From: Nepenthes gracilis
Taxonomy: Eukaryota; Streptophyta; Magnoliopsida; Caryophyllales; Nepenthaceae
Length of the DNA stretch: 64,000 bases
NCBI GenBank assembly: GCA_033239525.1
Contig: BSYO01000014.1
Location: forward strand, 2,431,351-2,495,350
Direction: 5' to 3'
Shown piece after piece: positions 35,773 to 49,944 of the stretch. Positions within the stretch are counted from its first letter, which is position 1, and each line of letters opens with the position of its first letter. Under the pieces are notes generated by a model. The model had not been told where the DNA came from, did no database searches, and saw only the letters and a list, made by a program, of their open reading frames with translations. The translations under genes were made by a program, and so were the position numbers.

Positions 35773-38700
35773 CTCCTTATTCTATGATCCAAAGTTTCAA
35801 ATTTGAATAGGTAAAGGATATGATATGGTTTAATGGAGTTGGTGTGAAATGCTACATTATATAGTGCGAAACAGTGAGATGTGATTTATTTCAGTTAAAC
35901 TATCATTTATAGCTATATTAATTAAGTAATAAACTCTTATTTATTAGTGTATTAATTGAGGTAATAAAGAAAATAGGTGGTTTAGTTACATTATAATACC
36001 ATTTGAGAATAATTATTTCAAGTTATCTATGGCAACAAAAAAGTTAATTAAAATCTACAAAAGACAGACGTTATTTATAAGATAATTTTAAATCAAAAAA
36101 ATTTTTAAACAATATAAAATCATATTAATTTGTCTGCTAAAAGTATTGGATGCTTATATCAGAATAAAAATACAAATCATATACTGCACTAAAATACACG
36201 ATATAATCACTGTTCACATTTAACTTGACAAAACCGTACATATAATGCCAAAGAGTGTAAATTCTATAACCATTTAAACACAAAAGACACTATAAGGTAA
36301 ATAGAAGAGAGAAAACAGAGAAGAGGAACATCAAATTGAGATACGATTTTAATTTTATATTTCGATATATTTGAATATGTTACCTTAGTTTTGATTCTAG
36401 TAGGTATTATTTGTATAAAGGACATTCTGATAAAATTATTTGTAACCAAATATTCTTAGTGGATATTGCTAGGAGATTGACCTTTAGTTTTTTCATTGGT
36501 TAAGAATGATTTTAAATGTTAAATATTATTATATATTTTGTATATTCAGTTGCATATTTTTGTTCCTTATATTTGCATGGAAGATTAGTTGTTAATGATT
36601 GATGGGAATTTAGGCTTAGTTTTGCTGCACTGTGCTGTTCTTGTTCCAAATCGCAATACAAGGGACTAAAAAAACACAACTTATCTTTGTGTTATTAAAA
36701 AAATATTTTATCTTTAGAATTCATGATAACTACGTTAAACTTAAATTCCACTAAAAAGGTGAGTTGGAAGCATTTAAAAGTGCTAATTGGATGGTGCCGC
36801 ACGTTGCACGGGACGGCCCAACACTTCAGTCTATATCAGGTAGCAGGTTAGTTGACTTGTGGCACGAATAGTGCCATACCTGACACGATCACTTTGTTTT
36901 TTTTTTTAAAAAAATTTAACTGTTATTTGACCATTGTAGACAACCAACGTGGGAAATGGTCAAACCGTTGTCCACTTTCAAAAAAATTAATTCAATAAAA
37001 GAACTATAAATAGCCCGTCTCCCCTCTTCTTCTACCAACATATCCCAACTCTACATTTCTGTACTCACTCACTCTTATCCATCAAATGATAGTATGATAT
37101 TAATATAACTATATTATTTTTATTAATTTTTATCTATAATTTATATATTAATATTATCATGTTATAACTTAATTATTAATTTTGAAATATAGTTTTGGTG
37201 GTGAAGGGATATAATTTTTTTAGTTTTTGTACTCTCTACCTTTTTGTTAGTTTTTTTATAATATTTTCATACGGTTATGCTATACATATATATTGATAGC
37301 GATTTTAAATTATCAAAATCATAACTTGCCCTGGATTCTACTACAACTGCATATAATTTAGGAAGTCTCCTAAAAATATTTTAATAGTATATGACAGGTT
37401 ATTGAAATTAAATTAGTTAACGGTTAAACAACCTGGTTGTAAAAAATATATAAAATATTATAATTTTGAAAATTGTAAAGATGTTAGATACTTAAAGAAA
37501 TATGTAAAAAATATAAGAGAGAATAATTATTTTTAACCTAATTGTACTAGTATTTTCAGAAAGTGTAGAGTTAGAATTATTTTAATATGATCAGTGGTTA
37601 AATTAAAAAGAATTGATAGAATATGTAATTCACTTGAAAATCATTTTTTTATGGTGAAAGATTACAAGTTTAAGAGTAAAGTACAGAAATGCTTGTAATT
37701 TGGGTATGTAAAAATTTTCAAATATACTCTTAAAGATGAAGCTAATCATCTTTTTATAGTTAAATGAGAACTAATTTCATATTTAATTTCAAACAAAATC
37801 TAATATTTTTTACCTAGTAATATATAGTTATTACATAATAATTTATCTTATATTTGTGTTATCACATATTAAAATTTTTTAAATTAGAAATTATAAATAA
37901 TAATTATTAATTTTAAAATTTTTAAGCATTCACATATTGTTTTCATAAATTCTAATGCAATTGATGTTATTATAAATTCACATAAAATATCTACTAAGAT
38001 TTTTATTACTTTTGACAATATTTTAAATAATAATTATACTAATTTTATTCCATTATAATTTTTAATTTTAAATAATAAATTATTCCATATAAAATATAAG
38101 TATTATATTATTAATCTTTATATTAAGGATATTTATTTCTTCTTGTGTGAAAAAATAAAGAATGTTATTCAATATATTAGATTATATTCTTTTTAAAAGT
38201 AACAGTTTAAGATGTTATACCAATTGAACAAATTTTGCTATAAGAAAGCATTTTATCATGTTATAGCTTGAAAAGCTGGGTTAAAATACTTCTTACAATA
38301 GTTTAATTTTTTTCCTTTTTCCAATGAAGAATTCATTCCCCTATGTTTCTAAGCTTGGCCATATCCCATGTAATTAATCTCATATGAATAATTATATTAA
38401 TAGGTAACTCAGATATGTAATAGGAGAATTCAAAGTCATAATCATAAGCATAATAAGAAATATAATTTATTAAGAAACCTTTGCAAACTTGATTTTTATC
38501 TAAAATAAAAATTTTTTAAAAAAATCATAATCCAAAAATAGTCGAATCACCATTTTTAATCGTGACCTTGCCTTGATAAGTAATTATTCGAGCATTATAT
38601 TTTGATCATTTTTTATCTATAACACTCATATATATCTTGACTATATTTTGTAAAATTTTTAATTAATCGAATCAAATCAATTAATTTAATCCATGCTCCT

Positions 38701-38934
38701 ATGTCCGTAAGCTTGGCCAAATCCTGTGTAATAAATCTCCTATGTAATGATTATGCAATAGGTAATTTCATATGTATAATAGTAGAATTCAAACTCACAA
38801 TCATAAACATAATAACGATATGTAAATCGGCTATCGGGGCATCATATAGAGTCAAACTAATTTAATCGATCATAGTGATTAAACATCAAATGCTATTATT
38901 ACTAAATATAAGTATAATGGCTTATTCAGTTGTT

Positions 38935-39323
38935 TTAGATAGATTTTTGGTGGCCTCATCATATATAGCGCTGCCTTGAAGAAAAATATTATGTGCCTGC
39001 GACTTAAACTTGTCAAATTTGCCGAGAATGTACGACAATGCCCGATTACAGAGATATCCAGCCTCTCGACCTTTTTCTTGCAAAAGGGATCAGTTAGTTT
39101 TGTATTCGAAAGATTGCACGAGTGATCTTTAAGCCACATGCTTGAGTTGTGTTATCGATACAGTCTCCCAAAATTTATAATAGCCGAGTCTTGGTTGCGG
39201 TGGCAGTGGTAGGCCGTACCATGTATCATTAGGAGTTGGTTTCTCGAAACGTTCTTCTTGTCCGACAGCCAAAAGAGCATTACAAATAACAACAAAAATC
39301 AACACCTTCATAACCGAAGCCAT
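38935..39323 (-). pseudogene. Secreted prolamin-like protein gene, copy 9 (frameshifted)
   Basis: Intact through RLGYYKF, then one A is missing from the run at about 39171 (CCCAAAATTT), so the cysteine region is out of frame. Additional changes are TTCGAAAG, TTTTTCTTGC and CTCTCGACC. The homopolymer and CTG/CAG positions are those affected elsewhere. Confidence 0.6.
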
Positions 39324-42300
39324 CTCCTTATTCTATGATCCAAAGTTTCAAATTTGAATAGGTAAAGGATATGATATGGTTTAATGGAGTTGGTGTGAAA
39401 TGCTACATTATATAGTGCGAAACAGTGAGATGTGATTTATTTGAGTTAAACTATCATTTATAGCTATATTAATTAAGTAATAAACTCTTATTTATTAGTG
39501 TATTAATTGAGGTAATAAAGAAAATAGGTGGTTTAGTTACATTATAATACCATTTGAGAATAATTATTTCAAGTTATCTATGGCAACAAAAAAGTTAATT
39601 AAATTCTACAAAAGACAGACGTTATTTATAAGATAATTTTAAATCAAAAAAATTTTTAAACAATATAAAATCATATTAATTTGTCTGCTAAAAGTATTGG
39701 ATGCTTATATCAGAATAAAAATAAAAATCATATACTGCACTAAAATACACGATATAATCACCGTTCACATTTAACTTGACAAAACCGTACATATAATGCC
39801 AAAGAGTGTAAATTCTATAACCATTTAAACAGAAAAGACACTATAAGGTAAATAGAAGAGAAAAAAAAAGAGAAGAGGAACATCAAATTGAGATACGATT
39901 TTAATTTTATATTTCGACATATTTGAATATATTACCTTAGTTTTGATTCTAGTAGGTATTATTTGTATAAAGGACATTCGATAAAATTATTTGTAACCAA
40001 ATATTCTTAGTGGATATTGCTAGAAGATTGACCTTTAGTTTTTCATTGGTTAAGAATGATTTTAAATGTTAAATATTATTATATATTTTGTATATTCAGT
40101 TGCATATTTTTGTTCCTTATATTTGCATGGAAGATTAGTTGTTAATGATTGATGGGAATTTAGGCTTAGTTTTGCTGCACTGTCTTGTTCTTGTTCCAAA
40201 TCGCAATACAAGGGACTAAAAAAACACAACTTATCTTTGTGTTATTAAAAAATATTTTATCTTTAGAATTCATGATAACTACGTTAAACTTAAATTCCAC
40301 TAAAAGGTGGGTTGAAAGCATTTAAAAGTGCTAACTGGATGGTGCCGCACGTTGCACGGGATGGCCCAACACTTTAGTCTATATCAGTAGCGAGTTAGTT
40401 GACTTGTGGCAATACGAATAGTGCCATACCTGACACGATCACTTTGTTTTTTTTAAAAAATTTAAACTGTTATTTGACCATTGTAGACAACCAACGTGGA
40501 AATGGTCAAACCGTTGTCCACTTTCAAAAAATTAATTCAATAAAAGAACTATAAATAGCCCGTCTCCCCTCTTCTTCTACCAACATATCCCAACTCTACA
40601 TTTCTGTACTCTCCCACTCTTATCCATCAAATGATAGTATGATATTAATATAACTATATTATTTTTATTAATTTTTATCTATAATTTATATATTAATATT
40701 ATCATGTTATAACTTAATCATTAATTTTGGAATATAGTTTTGGTGGTGAAGGGATATAATTTTTTAGTTTTTGTACTCTCTACATTTTTGTTAGTTTTTT
40801 TTATAATATTTTCATACCGGTTATGCTATACATATATATTGATAGTGATTTTAAATTATCAAAATCATAACTTGCCCTGGATTCTACTACAACTGCATAT
40901 AATTTAGGAAGTCTCCTAAAAATATTTTAATAGTATATGACAGGTTATTGAAATTAAATTAGTTAACGGTTAAACAACCTGGTTGTAAAAAATATATAAA
41001 ATATTACAATTTTGAAAATTGTAAAGATGTTGGATACTTAAAGAAATATGTAAAAAATATAAGAGAGAATAATTATTTTTAACCTAATTGAACTAGTATT
41101 TTCAGAAAGTGTAGAGTTAGAATTATTTTAATATGATCAGTGGTTAAATTAGAAAGAATTGATAGAATATGTAATTCACTTGAAAACCATTTTTTTATGG
41201 TGAAAGATTACAAGTTTAAGAGTAAGTACAGAAATGCTTGTAATTTGGGTATGTAAAAATTTTCAAATATACTCTTAAAGATGAAGCTAACCGTCTTTTT
41301 ATAGTTAAATGAGAACTAATTTCATATTTAATATCAAATAAAATCTAATATTTTTTACCTAGTGATATATAGTTATTACATAATAATTTATCTTATATTT
41401 GTATTATCACATATTAAATTTTTTAAAATTAGAAATTATAAATAATAATTATTAATTTTAAAATTTTTAAGCATTCACATATTGTTTTCATAAATTCTAA
41501 TGCAATTAATGTTATTATAAATTAATGTAAAATACTTACAAAGATTTTTATTACTGTTGATAATATTTTAAATGATAATTATACTATTTTTATTTGAACT
41601 ATAATTTTTTAATTTTAAATGATAAATTATTCCCTATAAAATATAAATATTATATTATTAATCTTTATATTAAGGATATTTATTTCTTCTTGTGTGAAAA
41701 AATAAAGAATGTTATTCAATATATTAGATTATATTCTTTTTAAAAGTAACAGTTTAAGATGTTATACCAATTGAACAAATTTTGCTATAAGAAAGCATTT
41801 TATCATGTTATAGCTTGAAAAGGTGGGTTAAAATACTTCTTACAATAGTTTAATTTTTTTCCCTTTTTCCAATGAAGAATTCATTCCCCTATGTTTCTAA
41901 GCTTGGCCATATCCCATGTAATTAATCTCATATGAATAATTATATTAATAGGTAACTCAGATATGTAATAGGAGAATTCAAAGTCATAATCATAAACATA
42001 ATAAGAAATGTAATTTATTAAGAAACCTTTGCAAACTTGATTTTTATCTAAAATAAAAAATTTTTTTAAAAAAATCATAATCCAAAAATAGTCGAATCAC
42101 CATTTTTAATCGTGACCTTGCCTTGATAAATAATTATTCGAGCATTATATTTTGATCATTTTTATCTATAACACTCATATATATCTTGACTATATTTTGT
42201 AAAATTTTTAATTAATCGAATTAAATCAATTAATTTAATCCATGCTCCTATGTCCGTAAGCTTGGCCAAATCTGTGTAATAAATCTCATATGTAATGATT

Positions 42301-42482
42301 ATGCTATAGGTAATTTCATATGTATAATAGTAGAATTCAAACTCACAATCATAAACATAATAACGATATGTAAATCGGCTATCGGGGCATCATATAGAGT
42401 CAAACTAATTTAATCGATCATAGTGATTAAACATCAAATGCTATTATTACTAAATATAAGTATAATGGCTCATTCAGTTGTT

Positions 42483-42872
42483 TTAGATAGATTTTTTGGT
42501 GGCCTCATCATATATAGCGCTGCCTTGAAGAAAAATATTATGTGCCTGCGACTTAAACTTGTCAAATTTGCCGAGAATGTACGACAATGCCCGATTCTGA
42601 GAGATATCCAAATCTCGACCTTTTTCTTTGCAAAAGGGATCGGCTTAGTTTTGTATTCTGATTGCACGAGTGATCTTTAAGCCACATGCTTGAGTTGTGT
42701 TATCGATACAGTCTCCCAAAAATTTATAATAGCCGAGTCTTGGTTGCGGTGGCAGTGGTAGGCCGTACCATGTATCATTAGGAGTTGGTTTCTCGAAACG
42801 TTCTTCTTGTCCGACAGCCAAAAGAGCATTACAAATAACAACAAAAATCAACACCTTCATAACTGAAGCCAT
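42483..42872 (-). pseudogene. Secreted prolamin-like protein gene, copy 10 (frameshifted)
   Basis: Intact through the first two cysteines (GDCIDNTTQACGLKITRAI). Several bases are then missing at TATTCTGATTGCACG (about 42656-42662), compared with TATTCTGAAAGATTGCACG. The frame stops soon after. The third/fourth-cysteine segment is also altered near 42597-42615 (ATTCTGAGAGATATCCAAATC). Confidence 0.6.
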
Positions 42873-45800
42873 CTCCTTATTCTATGATCCAAAGTTTCAA
42901 ATTTGAATAGGTAAAGGATATGATATGATTTAATGGAGTTGGTGTGAAATGCTACATTATATAGTGCGAAACAGTGAGATGTGATTTATTTCGGTTAAAC
43001 TATCATTTATAGCTATATTAATTATGTAATAAACTCTTATTTATTAGTGTATTAATTGAGGTAATAAAGAAAATAGGTGGTTTAGTTACATTATAATACC
43101 ATTTGAGAATAATTATTTCAAGTTATCTATGGCAACAAAAAGTTAATTAAAATCTAAAAAAATGTGACGTTATTTATAAGATAATTTTAAATCAAAAAAT
43201 TTTTAAACAATATAAAATCATATTAATTTGTTCTGCTAAAAGTATTGGATGCTTATATCGAATAAAAATACAAATCATATACTGCACTAAAATACACGAT
43301 ATAATCACCGTTTACATTTAACTTGACAAAACCGTACATATAATGCCAAAGAGTGTAAATTCTATAACCATTTAAACACAAAAGACACTATATTTAAATA
43401 GAAGAGAGAAAACAGAATCAAATTGAGATACGATTTTAATTTTGATATTTCTATATTTGAATATGTTACCTTAGTTTTGATTCTAGTTATTTTTGTATAA
43501 AGGACATTCTCCGATAAAATTATTTGTAACCAAATATTCTTTGTGGATATTGCTAGAAGATTGACCTTTAGTTTTTTCATTGGTTAAGAATGATTTTTAA
43601 TGTTAAATATTATCATATAATTTGTATATTCGGTTGCATATTTTTGTTCCTTATATTTGCATGGAAGATTAGTTGTTAATGATTGATGGGAATTTAGGCT
43701 TAGTTTTGCTGCACTGTGCTGTTCTTGTTCCAAATCGCAATACAAGGGACTAAAAAAACACAACTTATCTTTGTGTTATTAAAAAATATTTTATCTTTAG
43801 AATTCATGATAACTACGTTAAACTTAAATTCCACTAAAAAGGTGGGTTGAAAGCATTTAAAAGTGCTAATGGATGGTGCCGCACGTTGCAACGGGATGGC
43901 CCAACACTTCAGTCTATATCGAGGTAGCGAGTTAGTTGACTTGTGGTACGAATAGTGCCATACCTGACACGATCACTTTGTTTTTTTTTTTAAAAAAATT
44001 TAACTGTTATTTGACCATTGTAGACAACCAACGTGGGAAATGGTCAAACCGTTGTCCACTTTCAAAAAAATTAATTCAATAAAAGAACTATAAATAGCCC
44101 GTCTCCCCTCTTCTTCTACCAACATATCCCAACTCTACATTTCTGTACTCTCTTACTCTTATCCATCAAATGATAGTATGATATTAATATAACTATATTA
44201 TTTTTATTAATTTTTATCTATAATTTATATATTAATATTATCATATTATAACTTAATTATTAATTTTGAAATATAGTTTTGGTGGTGAAGGGATATAATT
44301 TTTTTAGTTTTTGTACTCTCTACATTTTTGTTAGTTTTTTTTTATAATATTTTCATACCGGTTATGCTATACATATATATTGATAGTGATTTTAAATTAT
44401 CAAAATCATAACTTGCCCTGGATTCTACTACAACTGCATATAATTTAGGAAGTCTCCTAAAAATATTTTAATAGTATATGACAGGTTATTGAAATTAAAT
44501 TAGTTAACGGTTAAACAACTTTGGTTGTAAAAATATATAAAATATTATAATTTTGAAAATTGTAAAGATGTTGGATACTTAAAGAAATATGTAAAAAATA
44601 TAAGAGAGAATAATTATTTTTAACCTAATTGAACTAATATTTTCAGAAAGTGTAGAGTTAGAATTATTTTAATATGATCAGTGGTTAAATTAAAAAGAAT
44701 TGACAGAATATATAATTCACTTGAAAGCCATTTTTTTATGGTGAAAGATTACACGTTTAAGAGTTAAGTACAGAAATGCTTGTAATTCGGGTATGTAAAA
44801 ATTTTCAAATATACTCTTAAAGATGAAGCTAACCGTCTTTTTATAGTTAAATGAGAACTAATTTCATATTTAATATTAAATAAAATCTAATATTTTTTAC
44901 CTAGTGATATATAATTATTACATAATAATTTATCTTATATTTGTGTTATTATATATTAAAATTTTTAAAATTAGAAATTACAAATAATAATTATTAATTT
45001 AAAAATTTTTAAGCATTCACATACTGCTTTCATAAATTCTAATGCAATTAATGTTATTATAAATTCAAAAAAAATATCTACTAAGATTTTTATTACTTTT
45101 GACAATATTTTAAATAATAATTATACTAATTTTTTTCCATTATAATTTTTTAATTTTAAATAATAAATTATTTCATATAAAATATAAATATTATCTTATT
45201 AATTTTTATATTAAGGATATTTATTTCTTCTTGTGTGAAAAAATAAAGAATGTTATTCAATATATTAGATTATATTCTTTTTAAAAGTAACAGTTTAAGA
45301 TGTTATACCAATTGAACAAATTTTGCTATAAGAGAGCATTTTATCATGTTATAGCTTGAAAAGGTGGGTTAAAATACTTCTTACAATAGTTTAATTTTTT
45401 TTCCCTTTTTTCCAATGAAGAATTCATTCCCCTATGTTTCTAAGCTTGGCCATATCCCATGTAATTAATCTCATATGAATAATTATATTAATAGGTAACT
45501 CCAGATATGTAATAGGAGAATTCAAAGTCATAATCATAAACATAATAAGAAATGTAATTTATTAAGAAACCTTTGCAAACTTGATTTTTATCTAAAATAA
45601 AAAAATTTTAAAAAAATCATAATCCAAAAACAGTCGAATCAGTCATTTTTAATCGTGACCTTGCCTTGATAAATAATTATTCGAGCATTATATTTTGATC
45701 ATTTTTATCTATAACACTCATATATATCTTGACTATATTTTGTAAAATTTTAAATTAATCGAATTAAATCAATTAATTTAATCCATGCTCCTATGTCCGT

Positions 45801-46026
45801 AAGCTTGGCCAAACCCTGTGTAATAAATCTCATATGTAATGACTATGCTATAGGTAATTTCATATGTATAATAGTAGAATTCAAACTCACAATCATAAAC
45901 ATAATAACGATATGTAAATCGGCTATCGGGGCATCATATAGAGTCAAACTAATTTAATCGATCATAGTGATTAAACATCAAATGCTATTATTACTAAATA
46001 TAAGTATAATGGCTCATTCAGTTGTT

Positions 46027-46419
46027 TTAGATAGATTTTTTGGTGGCCTCATCATATATAGCGCTGCCTTGAAGAAAAATATTATGTGCCTGCGACTTAA
46101 ACTTGTCAAATTTGCCGAGAATGTACGACAATGCACGATTACAGAGATATCCAGCCTCTACGACCTTTTTCTTTGCAAAAGGGATCAGCTAGTTTTGTAT
46201 TACGAAAGATTGCACGAGTGATCTTTAAGCCACATGCTTGAGTTGTGTTATCGATCTGAGTCTCCCAAAAATTTATAATAGCCGAGTCTTGGTTGCGGTG
46301 GCGGTGGTAGGCCGTACCATGTATCATTAGGAGTTGGTTTCTAAACGTTCTTCTTGTCCGACAGCCAAAAGAGCATTACAAATAACAACAAAAATCAACA
46401 CCTTCATAACCGAAGCCAT
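46027..46419 (-). pseudogene. Secreted prolamin-like protein gene, copy 11 (frameshifted)
   Basis: Signal peptide intact. Bases are missing at TTTCTAAACG (about 46340), shifting the frame after GQEER. Re-entry at GATCTGAGTCTC brings back the IDNTTQACGLKITRAIFRN segment with the first cysteine changed. It is lost again at CTTTGC. Total length equals that of intact copies, so the indels cancel overall. Confidence 0.6.
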
Positions 46420-49400
46420 CTCCTTATTCTATGATCCAAAGTTTCAAATTTGAATAGGTAAAGGATATGATATGGTTTAATGGAGTTGGTGTGAAATGCT
46501 ACATTATATAGTGCGAAACAGTGAGATGTGATTTATTTCGGTTAAACTATCATTTATAGCTATATTAATTATGTAATAAACTCTTATTTATTAGTGTATT
46601 AATTGAGGTAATAAAGAAAATAGGTGGTTTAGTTACATTATAATACCATTTGAGAATAATTATTTCAAGTTATCTATGCCAAGAAAAAGTTAATTAAATT
46701 CTAAAAAAAGACAGACGTTATTTATAAGATAATTTTAAATCAAAAAAATTTTTAAATAATATAAAATCATATTAATTTGTTCGCTAAAAGTATTGGATGC
46801 TTATATCGAATAAAAATACAAATCATATACTGCACTAAAATACGATATAATCACCGTTTACATTTAACTTGACAAAACCGTACATATAATGCCAAAGAGT
46901 GTAAATTCTATAACCATTTAAACACAAAAGACACTATAAGGTAAATTTCAAATTGAGATACGATTTTAATTTTATATTTCGAATATTTGAATTACCTTAG
47001 TTTTGATTCTAGTAGGTATTATTTGTATAAAGGACATTCTGATAAAATTATTTGTAACCAAATATTCTTTGTGGAAATTGCTAGGAGATTGACCTTTAGT
47101 TTTTTCATTGGTTAAGAATGATTTTAAATGTTAAATATTATTATATATTTTGTATATTCAGTTGCATATTTTTGTTCCTTATATTTGCATGGAAGATTAG
47201 TTGTGAATGATTGATGGGAATTTAGGCTTAGTTTTGCTACACTGTGCTGTTCTTGTTCCAAATCGCAATACAAGGGACTAAAAAAACACAACTTATCTTT
47301 GTGTTATTAAAAAAATATTTTATCTTTAGAATTCATGATAACTACGTTAAACTTAAATTCCACTAAAAAGGTGGGTTGAAAGCATTTAAAAGTGCTAACT
47401 GGATGGTGCCGCACGTTGCACGGGATGGCCCAACACTTTAGTCTATATCAGGTAGCAGGTTAGTTGACTTGTGGCACGAATAATGCCATACCTGACACGA
47501 TCACTTTGTTTTTTTTAAAAAAAACTTTAACTGTTATTTGACTATTGTAGACAACCAACGTGGGAAATGGTCAAACCGTTGTCCACTTTCAAAAAAATTA
47601 ATTCAATAAAAGAACTATAAATAGCCCGTCTCCCCTCTTCTTCTACCAACATATCCCAACTCTACATTTCTGTACTCTCTTACTCTTATCCATCAAATGA
47701 TAGTATGATATTAATATAACTATATTATTTTTATTAATTTTTATCTATAATTTATATATTAATATTATCATATTATAACTTAATTATTAATTTTGAAATA
47801 TAGTTTTGGTGGTGAAGGGATATAATTTTTTTAGTTTTTGTACTCTCTACCTTTTTGTTAGTTTTTTTATAATATTTTCATGCCGGTTATACTATACATA
47901 TATATTGATAGTGATTTTAAATTATCAAAATCATAACTTGCCCTGGATTCTACTAAAACTGCATATAATTTAGGAAGTCTTCTAAAAATATTTTAATAGT
48001 ATATGACAGGTTATTGAAATTAAATTAGTTAACGGTTAAACAACCTGGTTGTAAAAAATATATAAAATATTATAATTTTGAAAATTGTAAAGATGTTGGA
48101 TACTTAAAGAAATATGTAAAAATATAAGAGAGAATAATTATTTTTAACCTAATTGAACTAATATTTTCAGAAAGTGTAGAGTTAGAATTATTTTAATTTG
48201 ATCGAGTGGTTAAATTAAAAAGAATTGATAGAATATATAATTCACTTGAAAATCATTTTTTTATGGTGAAAGATTACAAGTTTAAGAGTTAAGTACAGAA
48301 ATGCTTGTAATTTGGGTATGTAAAAATTTTCAAATATACTCTTAAAGATGAAGCTAATCATCTTTTTATAGTTAAATGAGAACTAATTTCATATTTAATT
48401 TTAAATAAAATCTAATATTTTTACCTAGTGATATATAATTATTACATAATAATTTATCTTATATTTGTGTTATTATATATTAAAATTTTTAAAATTAGAA
48501 ATTATAAATAATAATTATTAATTTTAAAATTTTTAAGCATTCACATACTGCTTTCATAAATTCTAATGCAATTAATGTTATTATAAATTCAAAAAAAATA
48601 TCTACTAAGATTTTTATTACTTTTGACAATATTTTAAATAATAATTATACTAATTTTTTTCCATTATAATTTTTTAATTTTAAATAATAAATTATTTCAT
48701 ATAAAATATAAATATTATCTTATTAATTTTTATATTAAGGATATTTATTTCTTCTTGTGTGAAAAAAATAAAGAATGTTATTCAATATATTAGATTATAT
48801 TCTTTTTAAAAGTAACAGTTTAAGATGTTATACCAATTGAACAAATTTTGCTATAAGAGAGCATTTTATCATGTTATAGCTTGAAAAGGTGGGTTAAAAT
48901 ACTTCTTACAATAGTTTAATTTTTTTCCCTTTTTTCCAATGAAGAATTCATTCCCTTATGTTTCTAAGCTTGGCCATATCCCATGTAATTAATCTCATAT
49001 GAATAATTATATTAATAGGTAACTCCAGATATGTAATAGGAGAATTCAAAGTCATAATCATAAACATAATAAGAAATGTAATTTATTAAGAAACCTTTGC
49101 AAACTTGATTTTTATCTAAAATAAAAAATTTTTTAAAAAAATCATAATCCAAAAACAGTCGAATCAGTCATTTTTAATCGTGACCTTGCCTTGATAAATA
49201 ATTATTCGAGCATTATATTTTGATCATTTTTATCTATAACACTCATATATATCTTGACTATATTTTGTAAAATTTTAAATTAATCGAATTAAATCAATTA
49301 ATTTAATCCATGCTCCTATGTCCGTAAGCTTGGCCAAACCCTGTGTAATAAATCTCATATGTAATGACTATGCTATAGGTAATTTCATATGTATAATAGT

Positions 49401-49550
49401 AGAATTCAAACTCACAATCATAAACATAATAACGATATGTAAATCGGCTATCGGGGCATCATATAGAGTCAAACTAATTTAATCGATCATAGTGATTAAA
49501 CATCAAATGCTATTATTACTAAATATAAGTATAATGGCTTATTCATTGTT

Positions 49551-49944
49551 TTAGATAGATTTTTGGTGGCCTCATCATATATAGCGCTGCCTTGAAGAAA
49601 AATATTATGTGCCTGCGACTTAAACTTGTCAAATTTGCCGAGAATGTACGACAATGCCCGATTACAGAGATATCCAGCCTCTCACGACCTTTTTCTTTGC
49701 AAAAAGGGATCAGCTAGTTTTGTATTCTCAAAGATTGCACGAGTGATCTTTAAGCCACATGCTTGAGTTGTGTTATCGATACAGTCTCCCAAAAATTTAT
49801 AATAGCCGAGTCTTGGTTGCGGTGGCAGTGGTAGGCCGTACCATGTATCATTAGGAGTTGGTTTCTCAAACGTTCTTCTTGTCCGACAGCCAAAAGAGCA
49901 TTACAAATAACAACAAAAATCAACACCTTCATAACTGAAGCCAT
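49551..49944 (-). pseudogene. Secreted prolamin-like protein gene, copy 12 (frameshifted)
   Basis: Last copy of the array. Signal peptide intact. One base is missing at TTTCTCAAACG (about 49866), as in copy 2. Later changes occur at CTCACGACC, CTTTGCAAAAAGG and TTCTCAAAG, and near the stop (ATTCATTGTTTTAG). TATA box and upstream sequence conserved. Confidence 0.6.
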
